A stretch of DNA of 57,665 nt. Source: Actinomycetota bacterium. GTDB lineage: Bacteria > Actinomycetota > UBA4738 > HRBIN12. Both the position numbers and the translations under genes were made by a program. The notes under the pieces were generated by a model. That model was not told the DNA's origin and ran no database searches. It saw only the letters and a list, made by a program, of their open reading frames with translations. How positions within the stretch are numbered: position 1 is the first letter of the stretch; the number at the start of each line of letters is the position of its first letter. The DNA lies in the NCBI GenBank assembly GCA_035697485.1, contig DASSCU010000023.1, positions 1 to 57,665 of the forward strand. Reading direction: 5' to 3'. This document shows positions 25,377 through 34,588 of the stretch, piece by piece.

Positions 25377-25711
25377 TCATCGCCTCGCTCGTTGGATCGC
25401 CGCCTCAGAGAGGAATCTCCTGATCGCCTCCATGACCTCGACGGTCTGCTCCGCGTCGGGGTTGCGGCCCGCGCGCTCGACGATCTGAAGACCGTCCAGC
25501 CCTTGAGCAGGTGGCGACCAGCGAAGATCATCGCTTCCGGGCGGCACCTCGTGCGCCACGCTCCCGACATCAGCTCGCGCGCCAAGAGGAGAGGGTGGAG
25601 CCGTGCTGGTCTGCGCCCGCGATCCGCATGAAGTTCGGGAAGTACTCCCTTGGCGTCTCGGATCGGCATGGTTGTGGCTCGCGCCAGCCGTTCAGCCCTG
25701 AGCGTCGTCAT
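25377..25711 (-). pseudogene. Decayed small gene, possibly an alpha/beta-hydrolase remnant
   Basis: The ATG at 25711 overlaps the serine hydrolase stop (ATGA), and the frame starts TTLRAERLARATTMPIRDA. It then seems to shift: one frame gives REYFPNFMRIAGADQHG before a stop, and another gives GLQIVERAGRNPDAEQ and TVEVMEAIRRFLSE to the stop at 25377. The last part resembles the C-terminus of alpha/beta hydrolases, where GxGHxP carries the catalytic His, but here His is Arg. Coupling at both ends implies that an intact gene once sat here. Family assignment is tentative. Confidence 0.4.
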
Positions 25712-27309
25712 GCGTCACTACCTCCTCTCGGATGAGACGAGTGGCTTGCTCGCCGAACCGCCCGCGCGGTCGTGGCAACGGCGAGCGCACCAAGCGCTCC
25801 GGTGGCCCACAACCTGGGGTTCGTCGTGGCCGAACGCTTCCGGGCAGACAGAGGCTTGCCCTCGGCCAGGTGCACGGCCGTCACCCGCCCTCCCGGTTCG
25901 CGCGTGAACACGAGACGCAGCGTGCCGAGCCCGAACCGGGAGAGATCGATCCGGAAGACGTACGGATCGCTCGGGTCATCAGGATGGAGCGCTAACACCC
26001 GATAGGCCCCAGGCATCGGGGTCAAGACTCGAAGCACGAGGCGGCCACCCCTGACGAGTACCTCCGCCCCGGCGCCGGCCGCCATCCTGGCCCGGGCATC
26101 GGTGAGCCGCGCCGAGAGCTGGTACCAACCGCAGAGTTCCGCCCACAGCTCCGGGTGCTGCGGTATGTCGGTACGGATCGTCCGGTCCGAGACGCCGAGC
26201 AGATGGTTGACGAGCCCGGCCACCTCGTTCGGCAGCCAGAACATCGCGCGCCTGGCGCCATTCGTGAAGGCCAGCACGCCCACTCCGTCGTCGGGAGCCA
26301 CGACGAGCTGACAATCGAAGCCGGGCAGGATCCCACCGTGCTCCATGACGCGATGGCCTCCGGCGTCGCCGCGGTCGAACGCCAGTCCGATGCCCGGTAC
26401 GCGGGGATCCGGCTGGTAGTGGGGCTCGAACATGGTGGCAAGCGTCGCCGGCTTGAGGATGGACCTATGTTCGTTGGCGCCACCGCCGAGGAGGGCCGCG
26501 ACGTAGCGAGCCATGTCCCTCGTGGTGGAGTAAGCGCCGCCCCCGCCCACCGTCACCACCTCGTAGTCGGTGACCGCCTTGGCGCCTCCGGAGCCCAGCG
26601 TGTATCCCGTCGCGAGGCGCGACCGGACCCGCTCGGATCGGACGAGGTCGGTGTCGGCCATACCGAGGGGGTCGAAGATGTGCTCGCGCATGTAACCGTC
26701 GAACGACGTCCCGCTCACCTCCTCGACGATCCGGCCCAGCGTCGCGAAACCGTGGTCGGTGTACGTGAATCGAGTGCCCGGCTCGGTCCGGATCGGCAGG
26801 CCGCCTCGGTAGTAGTCCGCGAGGGACGGCACCGGCCGACCCTGCTTCACGGTCTCGCCGAAGAGCGGCCTGGCCACGTCCAGCGGGTGCAGCACTTCAG
26901 GGATCCCCGCGGTATGGGTCAGCAGGTGTCGCACCGTCGCAGGCCGGAAGCCGGCCTTCGCGGGGATCAGCTGGTAGCCGCGCAGGTAGTCGTTGGCAGG
27001 GGCGTCGAGGTCGATCGATCCTTGCTCCCATAGCTGCATCGCCGCGATCGCCGTGAAGGTCTTGGTGATCGAGCCGATCCGAAAGACCGTCTCCTCGGTG
27101 ATCGGTGTGCCCGAGGCGACGTCCACGACCCCATGTCCGTGGAAGAACTCGAGGGAGCCATCACGGACCACGCCCACCGCCAGACCGACGGCGGGCCATC
27201 GGTTGAGGACCTCTTCGATCCTGGCCCTGAGCTCGAACTCGTCGATCCTGGGGGACCCGTGATCCCGAGACCCGGCGATGGTTCCGCTGTCCTTCGTCCC
27301 GGGTGACAT
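25708..27309 (-). CDS. Serine hydrolase, beta-lactamase/penicillin-binding (class C-like) family
   Basis: 533 residues. The nucleophile is Ser80 in GSITKTFTAI (SxxK, Lys83). The second motif is FTYTDHGFATLGRIVEE, with Tyr but an Asp-His in place of the usual YxN. A third motif HGG is seen in VMEHGGILPGF. About 150 extra C-terminal residues form a beta-rich domain (WYQLSARLTDARARM, RIDLSRFGLGTLRLVF) and end in a small hydrophobic patch. No signal peptide is evident, which is common in these esterase/EstB-like enzymes. ATG 27309 has GGAGG at seven bases; ATG 27315 is too close to it. First gene of the minus-strand unit with the decayed gene and the aminotransferase. Confidence 0.9.
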   Translation of the reverse strand: MSPGTKDSGTIAGSRDHGSPRIDEFELRARIEEVLNRWPAVGLAVGVVRDGSLEFFHGHGVVDVASGTPITEETVFRIGSITKTFTAIAAMQLWEQGSIDLDAPANDYLRGYQLIPAKAGFRPATVRHLLTHTAGIPEVLHPLDVARPLFGETVKQGRPVPSLADYYRGGLPIRTEPGTRFTYTDHGFATLGRIVEEVSGTSFDGYMREHIFDPLGMADTDLVRSERVRSRLATGYTLGSGGAKAVTDYEVVTVGGGGAYSTTRDMARYVAALLGGGANEHRSILKPATLATMFEPHYQPDPRVPGIGLAFDRGDAGGHRVMEHGGILPGFDCQLVVAPDDGVGVLAFTNGARRAMFWLPNEVAGLVNHLLGVSDRTIRTDIPQHPELWAELCGWYQLSARLTDARARMAAGAGAEVLVRGGRLVLRVLTPMPGAYRVLALHPDDPSDPYVFRIDLSRFGLGTLRLVFTREPGGRVTAVHLAEGKPLSARKRSATTNPRLWATGALGALAVATTARAVRRASHSSHPRGGSDA

Positions 27310-27587
27310 CGCCATGCCTCCTTCGTCTCCCGCCCGACACCGCGGGACTCGCCCTTCCTAGGCGGCCACCTGTACGCTCCCACCCCAGAACCTCCGGTCG
27401 AGGGCCGCCCGACCCTGCTCCAGCAGGGCCCTCCCGACCCGACCTCGAAGTCGATCGCTCCCACCAGCCCGAGCTGCGTCCGGCGTCCGCATCCTTCCCT
27501 CGGTCCCTCAGCGGTTGAGACCACCGATCGAGTCTGGTGTGGAGTGTTACGACCTAGTCCCGGCGGTTCGACACCGCTGGGGCGCAT

Positions 27588-28931
27588 TCATGCCGACACG
27601 GCGTAAAGGTGCCAACTGTCCGGCACACCCTTCAGTTCGCGGATGCCGGCATCTTCGAACTCGATGCCCGAGCCTGCGACGAGGTCCTTGACGGTGTGCG
27701 AGACGAGGACCTGAGAAGCTGCCGCTTGGGACGCCACGCGCGAGCCGATGGTCACCGCCAAGCCGCCGAACTTGTCCTCGATCCTTTCGCACTCACCCGT
27801 ATGGATACCTGCTCGGACCTCGATACCGATGTCACGAACGCGGTCCACGATCTCGCTCGCGCAGTTGATCGCTCTCGCAGGTCCGTCGAACGTCGCATAG
27901 AACCCGTCACCCGCGGTGTCGTTCTCCGTGCCGCGCCAGCGGTCCAACGCGGAACGCACGATCCGATGATGCTCGTAGACGAGCGACTTCCAGCCGAGGT
28001 CACCCAGCGCTGCTTGCCGTTCGGTCGAGCCCACGATGTCGGTGAACAGCACGGTAGCCAACACGCGATCGATGGTCGGACCGCGACGAACGCCCGTGAT
28101 GAAGGCCTCGATCTCCGACGCGAGCTCCTCGGTGTGGTCCCAGAACGGGATGTGGTCGCTGCCAGGCACCTCGACGAACCGCGCATCAGCGATGTGCTCG
28201 GCCACGTACCGTGGACTGCGGACGTCGACGAGATCATCGCCAGTTCGATGCAAGACCAACGTAGGGATGTGCATGGAAGGAAGGATGCCGCGGATATCGG
28301 TGTCGCAGTTCTTGCGAGCCTCTGCGGCGCACACACCCGGACTCTGAGTCAGTCGCTGGAACTTCTCGAGCCATCGTAGCTCACGCTCGTCCCCGACGAG
28401 CGACGGGATCACCTCGGGGTGCTCGGCGGCCATCGACTTCCGGCCCCAAGACTCGTGGAACAACTCGATCTGCTTGTCCCACTCCCTCCTGGTCCATTCC
28501 CAGGTGATCTCGTCGTCGCGTACCCATGTCGGGCTGGGATCCAGCATCGCGAGATGCGAGAACCGATCGGGGTGGGAGGCAGCGCACATCGCGACGATGA
28601 AGTTCGTCTCCTCGAATCCGAACAACGCCGAGCGTTCGGAACCGGCGTCGTCCAAGACCGAGAGGACGTCATCGACGGCAACCTCGAGGGTCGCCACCTC
28701 GCTGGGTGAGAAGCGCTCCGAGCAGCCGATCCCCCGCCGGTCCATCACGATCAGCCTCGAGAACGCCGCCAACCGTTCCAGGAAGATCGAGTAGCGCGCG
28801 CTCTCCCACATCACGTCGACGTTCGAGAGGCCGCCGGGGAGATAGAGGAGATCAACTGAACCGTCACCCACCACCTGATAGGCGAGAGAGACGTCACCGT
28901 TCCAGGCGTAGCGGGTTTCCGGTGCCCCCAT
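27588..28931 (-). CDS. Alpha/beta-hydrolase-like domain fused to a class III adenylate/guanylate cyclase
   Basis: 447 residues. Residues ~1-270 follow an alpha/beta hydrolase: YQVVGDGSVDLLYLPGG, RLIVMDRRGIGCSERF, LVLHRTGDDLVDV and VPGSDHIPFW. The nucleophile elbow, normally GxSxG, reads GFEETN with Glu107, so the domain cannot work as a serine hydrolase. Residues ~275-447 are a cyclase with LFTDIVGSTERQ, ENDTAGDGFYATF and GLAVTIGSRVASQA, containing the metal and catalytic residues. The dead hydrolase may be the sensor. ATG 28931 lies inside the end of the upstream membrane gene (38-base overlap). Confidence 0.88.
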   Translation of the reverse strand: MGAPETRYAWNGDVSLAYQVVGDGSVDLLYLPGGLSNVDVMWESARYSIFLERLAAFSRLIVMDRRGIGCSERFSPSEVATLEVAVDDVLSVLDDAGSERSALFGFEETNFIVAMCAASHPDRFSHLAMLDPSPTWVRDDEITWEWTRREWDKQIELFHESWGRKSMAAEHPEVIPSLVGDERELRWLEKFQRLTQSPGVCAAEARKNCDTDIRGILPSMHIPTLVLHRTGDDLVDVRSPRYVAEHIADARFVEVPGSDHIPFWDHTEELASEIEAFITGVRRGPTIDRVLATVLFTDIVGSTERQAALGDLGWKSLVYEHHRIVRSALDRWRGTENDTAGDGFYATFDGPARAINCASEIVDRVRDIGIEVRAGIHTGECERIEDKFGGLAVTIGSRVASQAAASQVLVSHTVKDLVAGSGIEFEDAGIRELKGVPDSWHLYAVSA

Positions 28932-29514
28932 CGCTCGGAGTGTCCTCCACGTCGAGAGCGCCGTCCACTCGCCGCCTGCGGGCCACTTCCTTCCGCACAC
29001 GACGCGGGCCCGGGAAAGGAGCCGTGATGGCGAGGGACCCATAGATCACGGCGAGGCCGAGGTATTCCGACAGCTCGAACGGTCCGACCGCTCGCACGAT
29101 CTGGTCGTACACCATCGGCGCGCCATACCCGATCGTGTTCCCGACCAGCAGCGCCCACCATGCCCATCGCTCGCCGCGGCGGAAGCCATTGGCCGCGATG
29201 GCGATCGCCAGCAACGAGAAGGCCACGCCGTAGATGCCGAACATGCGGAAGAGCAGCGTCATGTACTCGGCAGTCTTCGGAGACGTGGCAGCGATCTGCT
29301 GCCACGATCCCCCGGTGAAGCCCTCATAGCCTGCGGCCAGGATCGGGGTCGAACCTGGTCCCGACAGCCGCCCGGGCGCCAGCGCCGCCATCGCGCACCA
29401 CGCGAGGAGCCCCACATCGGCGATCACGACGACGATCCAGGCGACGCGGCGCCATCGCGCGATCGCCCTCGCCCAGGTTCCAGATCCGTGCCGATCTTCC
29501 ACAGGGACTTCCAT
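28894..29514 (-). CDS. Four-helix membrane protein, unknown function
   Basis: 206 residues. Helices are WIVVVIADVGLLAWCAMAAL, MFGIYGVAFSLLAIAIAA, WAWWALLVGNTIGYGAPMV and EYLGLAVIYGSLAITAPF, with a basic C-terminal tail. The GYEGFTGGSWQQI loop after the first helix would lie outside. ATG 29514 follows GGAGGAGA. Its 3-prime end overlaps the hydrolase-cyclase gene, so the two are coupled; it may feed a membrane signal to that cyclase, which is inference only. Confidence 0.75.
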   Translation of the reverse strand: MEVPVEDRHGSGTWARAIARWRRVAWIVVVIADVGLLAWCAMAALAPGRLSGPGSTPILAAGYEGFTGGSWQQIAATSPKTAEYMTLLFRMFGIYGVAFSLLAIAIAANGFRRGERWAWWALLVGNTIGYGAPMVYDQIVRAVGPFELSEYLGLAVIYGSLAITAPFPGPRRVRKEVARRRRVDGALDVEDTPSDGGTGNPLRLER

Positions 29515-29685
29515 GGTCTCCTCCTCCCATGTTTCCTTCGACTTGCCGCCCGCCAGCGACGGATGCCTATCGAGCTTGTCGTGTGCGCGGCTCGGCCGAC
29601 ATCGGGGTGTCACCCTGACTCCGACCCTGATTCCCAGCGTCCGCGACGCGTCATCGGGACCAGGAGAAGACCGGGTCCAGCGAAC

Positions 29686-32600
29686 CTAACTCGGACGCGC
29701 ACTCGCCGTTCGGTCGGCGCGTTCGACTGCGCGCGCGAGGTCGGCGCGCGTCGTGACGTCCACCTTGTGGAAGATGTTGCGCAGGTGGGTTTCGACCGTC
29801 TTCTGGCTCAGGAACAGTTCCGCGGCGATCTCAGGATTGGTCTTGCGGTCGACGACGAGCTGCGCCACCTGGCGTTCGCGTTCGGTCAACGTTGCGATGC
29901 CAGATCCGTCTGACTGTCCCGGCCGCGAGCGCCGGTGGGGGCGACGACCGAGCCTTCCGAGCTCTCGCTCCGCGCCTTCCCGGAAGCGCCGCGCGCCGCA
30001 CGCATCGAACGCTGCCGCTGCACGCTGAAGCTCCGCAACGGCGCGGTCGCTCTGGCCGGCTTGGGCGAAGGCTCGGCCAGCGAGCGTGCGCGAAAGGGCT
30101 GCCTCGATCGGGGCCCCAACTTCCTCAGCGGCATCGGCCGAGGCGAGTGCGCGTTCGGAAGCGCGGGCGAAGTCCCCCACGTGGAGAGCGACGGCAGCGC
30201 CGGCACGATCGGCCCAAGCGGCCGCGAGGGGAAGCCCCATCGCGTCTGCCGTGACCCCGGCAAGGTCGGCTGCGCGTTCGGCCTCGGCGCGGCGATCGAG
30301 CGCGAGCCAGCAGCGCGTGAGCAGCTCAAGGCAGTACGCCCTCCACCCGCCGGGGATGAGCGTCAGCGCCTGGCCACCAGCACGACCGAGGAGCAGCTCG
30401 ACCCCCTGTTCCGGCTGGCCGTCTTCGAGCAGAACGCCGGCGAGCCTCACCGCAGCCCAAGCCGCGACGAAGCCTTCGTCCAGGTCGCGCGCGAGCTCGA
30501 CGCCCTCCTCAGCGGTCGCGAGCGCGATGTCGAGATCGCCGACGGCGACCGCGACGACGGAGCGGTTGAAAAGGTTCCCGGCGAGAGCCGGCGGTGTCCC
30601 GAGCAGACGAGCGGCCTCGATGCCGCCGTCAAGGAGTTCTGTGGCCTCGGTCAGCTTCGCGCGCACGTACCAGACCCTGGGCAGGATCTGATACAGGCCG
30701 AAGGGATCCCCCCCGCGCCCTATCGTTCGAGCGAGGTTGAGGGCACGACTCGCGTGTGCCTCGGCCTCGGCGTAGAGGTCGAGGTAGAGCTCGGCCGCAG
30801 CGAGCCAGGCCGCCGCGTCAAGACGGAGCGAGAGCTCGTCATCGGAGAGCCCGTCGACCAGCGCTGCGGCTTCTGCACGTTGGGACTGAGCTGTCTGGGT
30901 CGGTCCCGTCATGGCGTCTGCGAGAGCGGACACGGCGAGCGCCGCTGCCATCAGGGCCGCATCTCCCAGCACCTTCGCGGCGCTGACCGCGCGCCCGGCC
31001 CAGTCGTGCATCGCCTCGTATCTCGAGCGGTAGAACTCGTTCAGGGTCACCTCGATCAGCAGCCCGACGGACTCGACCGAGGACGGCTCGGGGAGGCCGC
31101 GAAGAGCCGTCACGAGACGCGCGTGGGCCTGCTCGTATCGCCCGAGGAAGCGTTCCACCCTTGCGCACGCCGTCGTCAGGGTCGTGCCGAGCGTGCTCGA
31201 TCGCTCCGGGACGAACGCGATCGCGTCCAGCAGCGCCTCATGACTGTCGGCGAAATGACCCGCCGCAGCCAAGGCCCCGGCACGGGCGAGCAGAAGCTCG
31301 ACGCGGTCCTGCACCGGCGCGGTCTGTGGAAGCAGCCGCAGCGCCCCACCGAACCACCGTGCGGCGCTCTCGGGCGCGAGGCGTGCCGTTGCCTCGCCCG
31401 CCTCGCGCAAGACCGCGACGGCGGCGACGTCGCCCTGGCGCGCAGAGCGCTCGACGTGGTGCGCCCGCGCGGTCACGGCCGCGCCTCGCGCAGCGAGCGC
31501 CTCAGCGCACCGCTCGTGCGCGCCGAGTCGCCAGCCTCCCGGGGTGGTCTCGTAGACCGCCCGTCGCACGAGCGGGTGCCGGAATCGGAACCGCCGCGGC
31601 ACGTCCGTCTGGCGGATGAGGTCGAGCTGCAGGAGCTCGTCGACGGTCTCCATCGTCGACTCCTCCGACGTCCTCGCGGCCGCCCCGGCCAGCTCGGGCT
31701 CGAACGGGTCGCCCGCCACCGCGGCGCCTTCCAACACCAAGCGCGCCGGCTCGGACAGCAGCGTGAGCTCCTCGGTCAGCGAAGCGGCGACGGCAGACGG
31801 CACCTCGATGGCCAGGGACAGCTCGGCAGCGGCGGAAGAGGCCCCACCCGTGAGGTCGAGCGCCCGCGCGAGCTGCTGAAGATAGAACGGGTTACCGCCG
31901 CTCTCTTCGTAGAGGGCGGCCGCGTGCACCGTGTCGACAGCCTCGCCGAGGAAGGCACGCGCCTCGACCTGACTCAGTGCCCCCAGCTCGATCCGGGTCA
32001 GCAACCCCTCGCGACAAAACCGCTCGAGGGCGACCGACAGGCGGTCGGGCAACTGGCGCGGACGAACGGCGAACACCATCAGCACCGCTGCAGCCGGCGG
32101 TCGGCGCAGCAGCGCGCCGAGCAGCTCGACGGACGCGGAGTCGGCCCAGTGGACGTCATCCAGCACGAGCACGAGGGGCGTCGGCGCGGCGAGTCGCTCG
32201 AGGAGCTCGCGGAGCGCACGATGGCTGCGATAGCGCTCGTGCTGGAGCGCCACCCCGCGGCCGTCGGCGAACGCCGACAGGGACGGGAAGACGTGCGCGA
32301 GCTCCGCTTGGACATCGTCATCCACCGCCGCGAGCCGTTCCGGCTCCAGGCCCGCGACGTAGTCGTCCAACGCATCGAGGAAGACGGAGAACGGCAGCCC
32401 GCGCTCGAGCTCCGATGCCGCTCCCGAGAGAACGAGGTGCCCGCGGGCCTCGGCGCGAGCGGCGAGCTCCTTGAGGAGCCGGGTCTTGCCGATCCCCGGT
32501 TCACCCGCCAATTCGAGGGCCCCCGGATGGCCTTGGTCGAGCTCGTCCAGGAGCCACTCGAGCGAGTCGAGCTCTTCGGCTCGCCCCACGAGCAGATCCG

Positions 32601-32697
32601 CGGGGGATACGCGAGCAGCGATGCCGAAGGGTGCGTCGCCCCGGTCCCCGCGGTAGCCCGCGACCGGCGAACGTGGCCGACCTGGTTCAGATGACAC
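29686..32697 (-). CDS. Large LuxR-family (LAL/MalT-like) ATP-binding transcriptional regulator
   Basis: About 1003 residues. Walker A is GEPGIGKTRLLKELAAR, Walker B is LVLVLDDVHWAD, and the helical NB-ARC/AAA part continues to about residue 400 (PRRFRFRHPLVRRAVYE). A long TPR-like alpha-helical region follows. The C-terminal LuxR helix-turn-helix is LTERERQVAQLVVDRKTN, PEIAAELFLSQKTVETHL and NIFHKVDVTTRADL. Such LAL proteins sense a small ligand and activate catabolic or secondary-metabolism operons. GTG 32697 is taken because GGAGGG lies ten bases upstream; ATG 32724 has no ribosome-binding site. It is divergent from the lipid-module operon starting at 32955, which may be its target. Confidence 0.92.
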   Translation of the reverse strand: MSSEPGRPRSPVAGYRGDRGDAPFGIAARVSPADLLVGRAEELDSLEWLLDELDQGHPGALELAGEPGIGKTRLLKELAARAEARGHLVLSGAASELERGLPFSVFLDALDDYVAGLEPERLAAVDDDVQAELAHVFPSLSAFADGRGVALQHERYRSHRALRELLERLAAPTPLVLVLDDVHWADSASVELLGALLRRPPAAAVLMVFAVRPRQLPDRLSVALERFCREGLLTRIELGALSQVEARAFLGEAVDTVHAAALYEESGGNPFYLQQLARALDLTGGASSAAAELSLAIEVPSAVAASLTEELTLLSEPARLVLEGAAVAGDPFEPELAGAAARTSEESTMETVDELLQLDLIRQTDVPRRFRFRHPLVRRAVYETTPGGWRLGAHERCAEALAARGAAVTARAHHVERSARQGDVAAVAVLREAGEATARLAPESAARWFGGALRLLPQTAPVQDRVELLLARAGALAAAGHFADSHEALLDAIAFVPERSSTLGTTLTTACARVERFLGRYEQAHARLVTALRGLPEPSSVESVGLLIEVTLNEFYRSRYEAMHDWAGRAVSAAKVLGDAALMAAALAVSALADAMTGPTQTAQSQRAEAAALVDGLSDDELSLRLDAAAWLAAAELYLDLYAEAEAHASRALNLARTIGRGGDPFGLYQILPRVWYVRAKLTEATELLDGGIEAARLLGTPPALAGNLFNRSVVAVAVGDLDIALATAEEGVELARDLDEGFVAAWAAVRLAGVLLEDGQPEQGVELLLGRAGGQALTLIPGGWRAYCLELLTRCWLALDRRAEAERAADLAGVTADAMGLPLAAAWADRAGAAVALHVGDFARASERALASADAAEEVGAPIEAALSRTLAGRAFAQAGQSDRAVAELQRAAAAFDACGARRFREGAERELGRLGRRPHRRSRPGQSDGSGIATLTERERQVAQLVVDRKTNPEIAAELFLSQKTVETHLRNIFHKVDVTTRADLARAVERADRTASARPS

Positions 32698-32954
32698 AAC
32701 CCACCACCCTCCGGGTCGCTCCATGCGAAGCCAGAGGCGGAAGCCTGGATAGGGCCGATGGCCCCCCTCATCCCGGGACCCATGCGACCGAAGGGGCCGT
32801 CGAGCCGGGTGGTGCCCTCGAGACGCTCGGTCAGAGCGTGCAGGCTCCTCCGGGCGGGGGATGGATCAGACTCGTCGGGCCAGGAAGAGAATCAGGGCCC
32901 AGCTCAGGGTGATACCCCGATGTCGGCCTCCGGCCGGGCGGGCACGCTTCAGGC

Positions 32955-33197
32955 ATGTCCAGGTACGTCCTTCACCACCGTCACACATCCGACGAGTGCG
33001 GCGTGGTGTTCGCCTCGTTCAAAGGCAACGAGAGCCCGCTTCGCCATCGAGCGACCCTTGCCTCGTGCCGCTCCGGCGGGCACGAGATCTGGTGGACGGT
33101 GGACGCCGAGAGCGAAGAGGTCGCGCTCAAGATGCTGCCGTTCTACGTGGCCGAGCGCACCACCATCACGCGCGTCAGCGAGGTTCAGATCCCATGA
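32955..33197 (+). CDS. Small conserved protein of unknown function, first gene of the lipid-module operon
   Basis: 80 residues: YVLHHRHTSDECGVVFASF, LASCRSGGHEIWWTVDA and a C-terminal ALKMLPFYVAERTTITRV. The His-rich start (HHRH) with Cys and a later GGHE could bind metal. I recall homologues with the same spacing in actinobacteria but no function. Cytoplasmic. Its stop overlaps the next small ORF by four bases (ATGA). Confidence 0.7.
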   Translation: MSRYVLHHRHTSDECGVVFASFKGNESPLRHRATLASCRSGGHEIWWTVDAESEEVALKMLPFYVAERTTITRVSEVQIP

Positions 33198-33277
33198 ACG
33201 CCTACCGACTCCGGCGCAGCCGGTCCAGCTCGAGCAAGAACGCCGCGACACGAGCCTGGGAGGGGTGGTACCGATGA
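33194..33277 (+). CDS. 27-residue basic micro-ORF coupled on both sides
   Basis: The ORF starts at ATG 33194 inside the stop of the 80-residue gene (ATGA) and ends with TGA 33275-33277 overlapping the ATG of the next gene (again ATGA). It encodes a short Arg/Ser-rich peptide starting MNAYRLRRSRSSSSK and ending AWEGWYR. It could be a real small protein, a translational-coupling device, or a chance bridge. It contains its own GGGAGGGG, which also serves the next gene. Too short for usual gene finders. Confidence 0.45.
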   Translation: MNAYRLRRSRSSSSKNAATRAWEGWYR

Positions 33278-34143
33278 CCGACAGTCGTGTTTCACCAGCG
33301 TCACCCGCGGGTGACGTCGCGGAGCGCGAGAGGGGGCCAGGAGGTCCTCCGGCGGTGCCGTCCCCGCCCGCGACCTCTGCCCGTCCCTCGGGATGGAGCC
33401 TGGGCCGCATCACGGCGCTCGTGATCGGGGCGCTGCTGGTCCTGGTCTCGATCGGGCTGCTGGGCGTCGGGGGAACCGGCCTGTGGGCCGACCTGACGCA
33501 GCGAGATCCGGCGGGGTACGTCACGACCGACGTCCACGCGTTCTCGACCTCCGGATCGGCGTTGGTGACCGATCGGGTCGAGCTCGACTCGCCGGGCGTC
33601 GGGTGGCTGTACTCCTCGGCCGTGCTCGGGGAGGTTCGGATCCGGGTCACGCCGGTGGGCTCCGACTCGCCGGTGTTCGTGGGGATCGGTCCCTCGAACG
33701 ACGTCGACCGCTACCTCGCGGGGGTGGACCACACGCTGATCTCCGAGTTCTGGGGGAACGAGGTGCAGACCATCGAGGGTGGCGCGACCGCATCCGCTCC
33801 CGGAACGCAGGAGTTCTGGGTCGCCTCCGCCACGGGCCCTGGGGCCCAGACCTTGACCTGGGATCCGGCCAACGGATCGTGGACCGTCGTCGTGATGAAC
33901 GCCGACGGGCGACGGGAGATCGGCGTGGGCGCGGACCTGGGAGCCACGTATCCGGCACTGCTGGGCATCGCCATCGGCTCGCTGGTGGCAGGGGGGATCT
34001 TCCTGATCGGCGGGGCGCTCCTCATCGGAGGTGCGATCCGTCGGAGCCGCGCACCCAACGGTCCCGGCTCGGGGGAGGTGATGACGAGGACGAGAGACAC
34101 CGTGACCAGCCGTGATCCGAGGAGAGAGGAGGAACGACGATGA
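33274..34143 (+). CDS. Two-helix membrane protein with a large extracytoplasmic domain
   Basis: 289 residues. A Pro/Ser-rich cytoplasmic head is followed by helix one (ITALVIGALLVLVSIGLLGV). Then comes an outer domain of about 150 residues with beta strands: GYVTTDVHAFSTSGSALV, VRIRVTPVGSDSPVFVGIG, DVDRYLAGVDHTLI and DPANGSWTVVVMNADG. Helix two is ALLGIAIGSLVAGGIFLIGG. The family seems familiar from actinobacteria, without known function. ATG 33274 follows GGGAGGGG. Four-base overlaps with the neighbours on both sides indicate one translation unit. Confidence 0.8.
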   Translation: MTDSRVSPASPAGDVAERERGPGGPPAVPSPPATSARPSGWSLGRITALVIGALLVLVSIGLLGVGGTGLWADLTQRDPAGYVTTDVHAFSTSGSALVTDRVELDSPGVGWLYSSAVLGEVRIRVTPVGSDSPVFVGIGPSNDVDRYLAGVDHTLISEFWGNEVQTIEGGATASAPGTQEFWVASATGPGAQTLTWDPANGSWTVVVMNADGRREIGVGADLGATYPALLGIAIGSLVAGGIFLIGGALLIGGAIRRSRAPNGPGSGEVMTRTRDTVTSRDPRREEERR

Positions 34144-34514
34144 GTCGGTTCGAAGTACGAGCCCGGCTGAAGGTCCGCGACGGGCAGCTGGAGGGGTTCA
34201 AACGGCAAGCGGCCGAGATGATGCGGCAGACGAGGGAGAAGGACTCCGGAACGCTGGCCTACGACTGGTTCCTCAGCAACGACGGGACGGAGTGCGAGGT
34301 CCGCGAAGCCTATGTGGATGCGGACGCCCTGGTCGATCACGCGTTCCACGTCCGCGAGGCGCGGGACGTCATGTTCGAGCGATTCGCCTTCGACCACACG
34401 ATGGCCTTCTACGGCGAGCCGTCACCTCGGCTGGTCGAGTTGGTGGACAAGATCGGGGTGAACGTCACGCACTTCACCCTCCTGCAGGCACTTGAGCCTG
34501 CAGGCGTCCACTGA
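34140..34514 (+). CDS. Antibiotic biosynthesis monooxygenase (ABM)/putative quinol monooxygenase
   Basis: 124 residues with the ABM dimeric ferredoxin-like fold: FEVRARLKVRDGQLEGFKR, EKDSGTLAYDWFLSNDGTE, CEVREAYVDADALVDH and FAFDHTMAFYGEPSPRL. Such proteins are cofactor-light monooxygenases or simply small binding proteins. ATG 34140 overlaps the preceding stop (ATGA). A paralogue of similar size is encoded at 54677-55027. Confidence 0.85.
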   Translation: MSRFEVRARLKVRDGQLEGFKRQAAEMMRQTREKDSGTLAYDWFLSNDGTECEVREAYVDADALVDHAFHVREARDVMFERFAFDHTMAFYGEPSPRLVELVDKIGVNVTHFTLLQALEPAGVH

Positions 34515-34588
34515 CCGAGGTCAGAGGGAGGAGCCAAGCAGACCATCACGGAGTCCAAGCGGTGGTCATCGGCACACGGCCCGAGGTC

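Noticed and set aside
27552-27586. tRNA 3-prime-half lookalike (GGCGG-TTCGACA-CCGCT followed by GGGGCGCA)
   Set aside because: The T arm pairs, but no matching 5-prime acceptor (GCGCCCC) or anticodon arm is found upstream. Possibly chance, or an attachment-site relic without any element beside it.
29935-32694. A 919-codon open frame on the plus strand
   Set aside because: It is antisense to the LuxR-ATPase regulator, which has Walker and helix-turn-helix motifs; the plus frame shows none.
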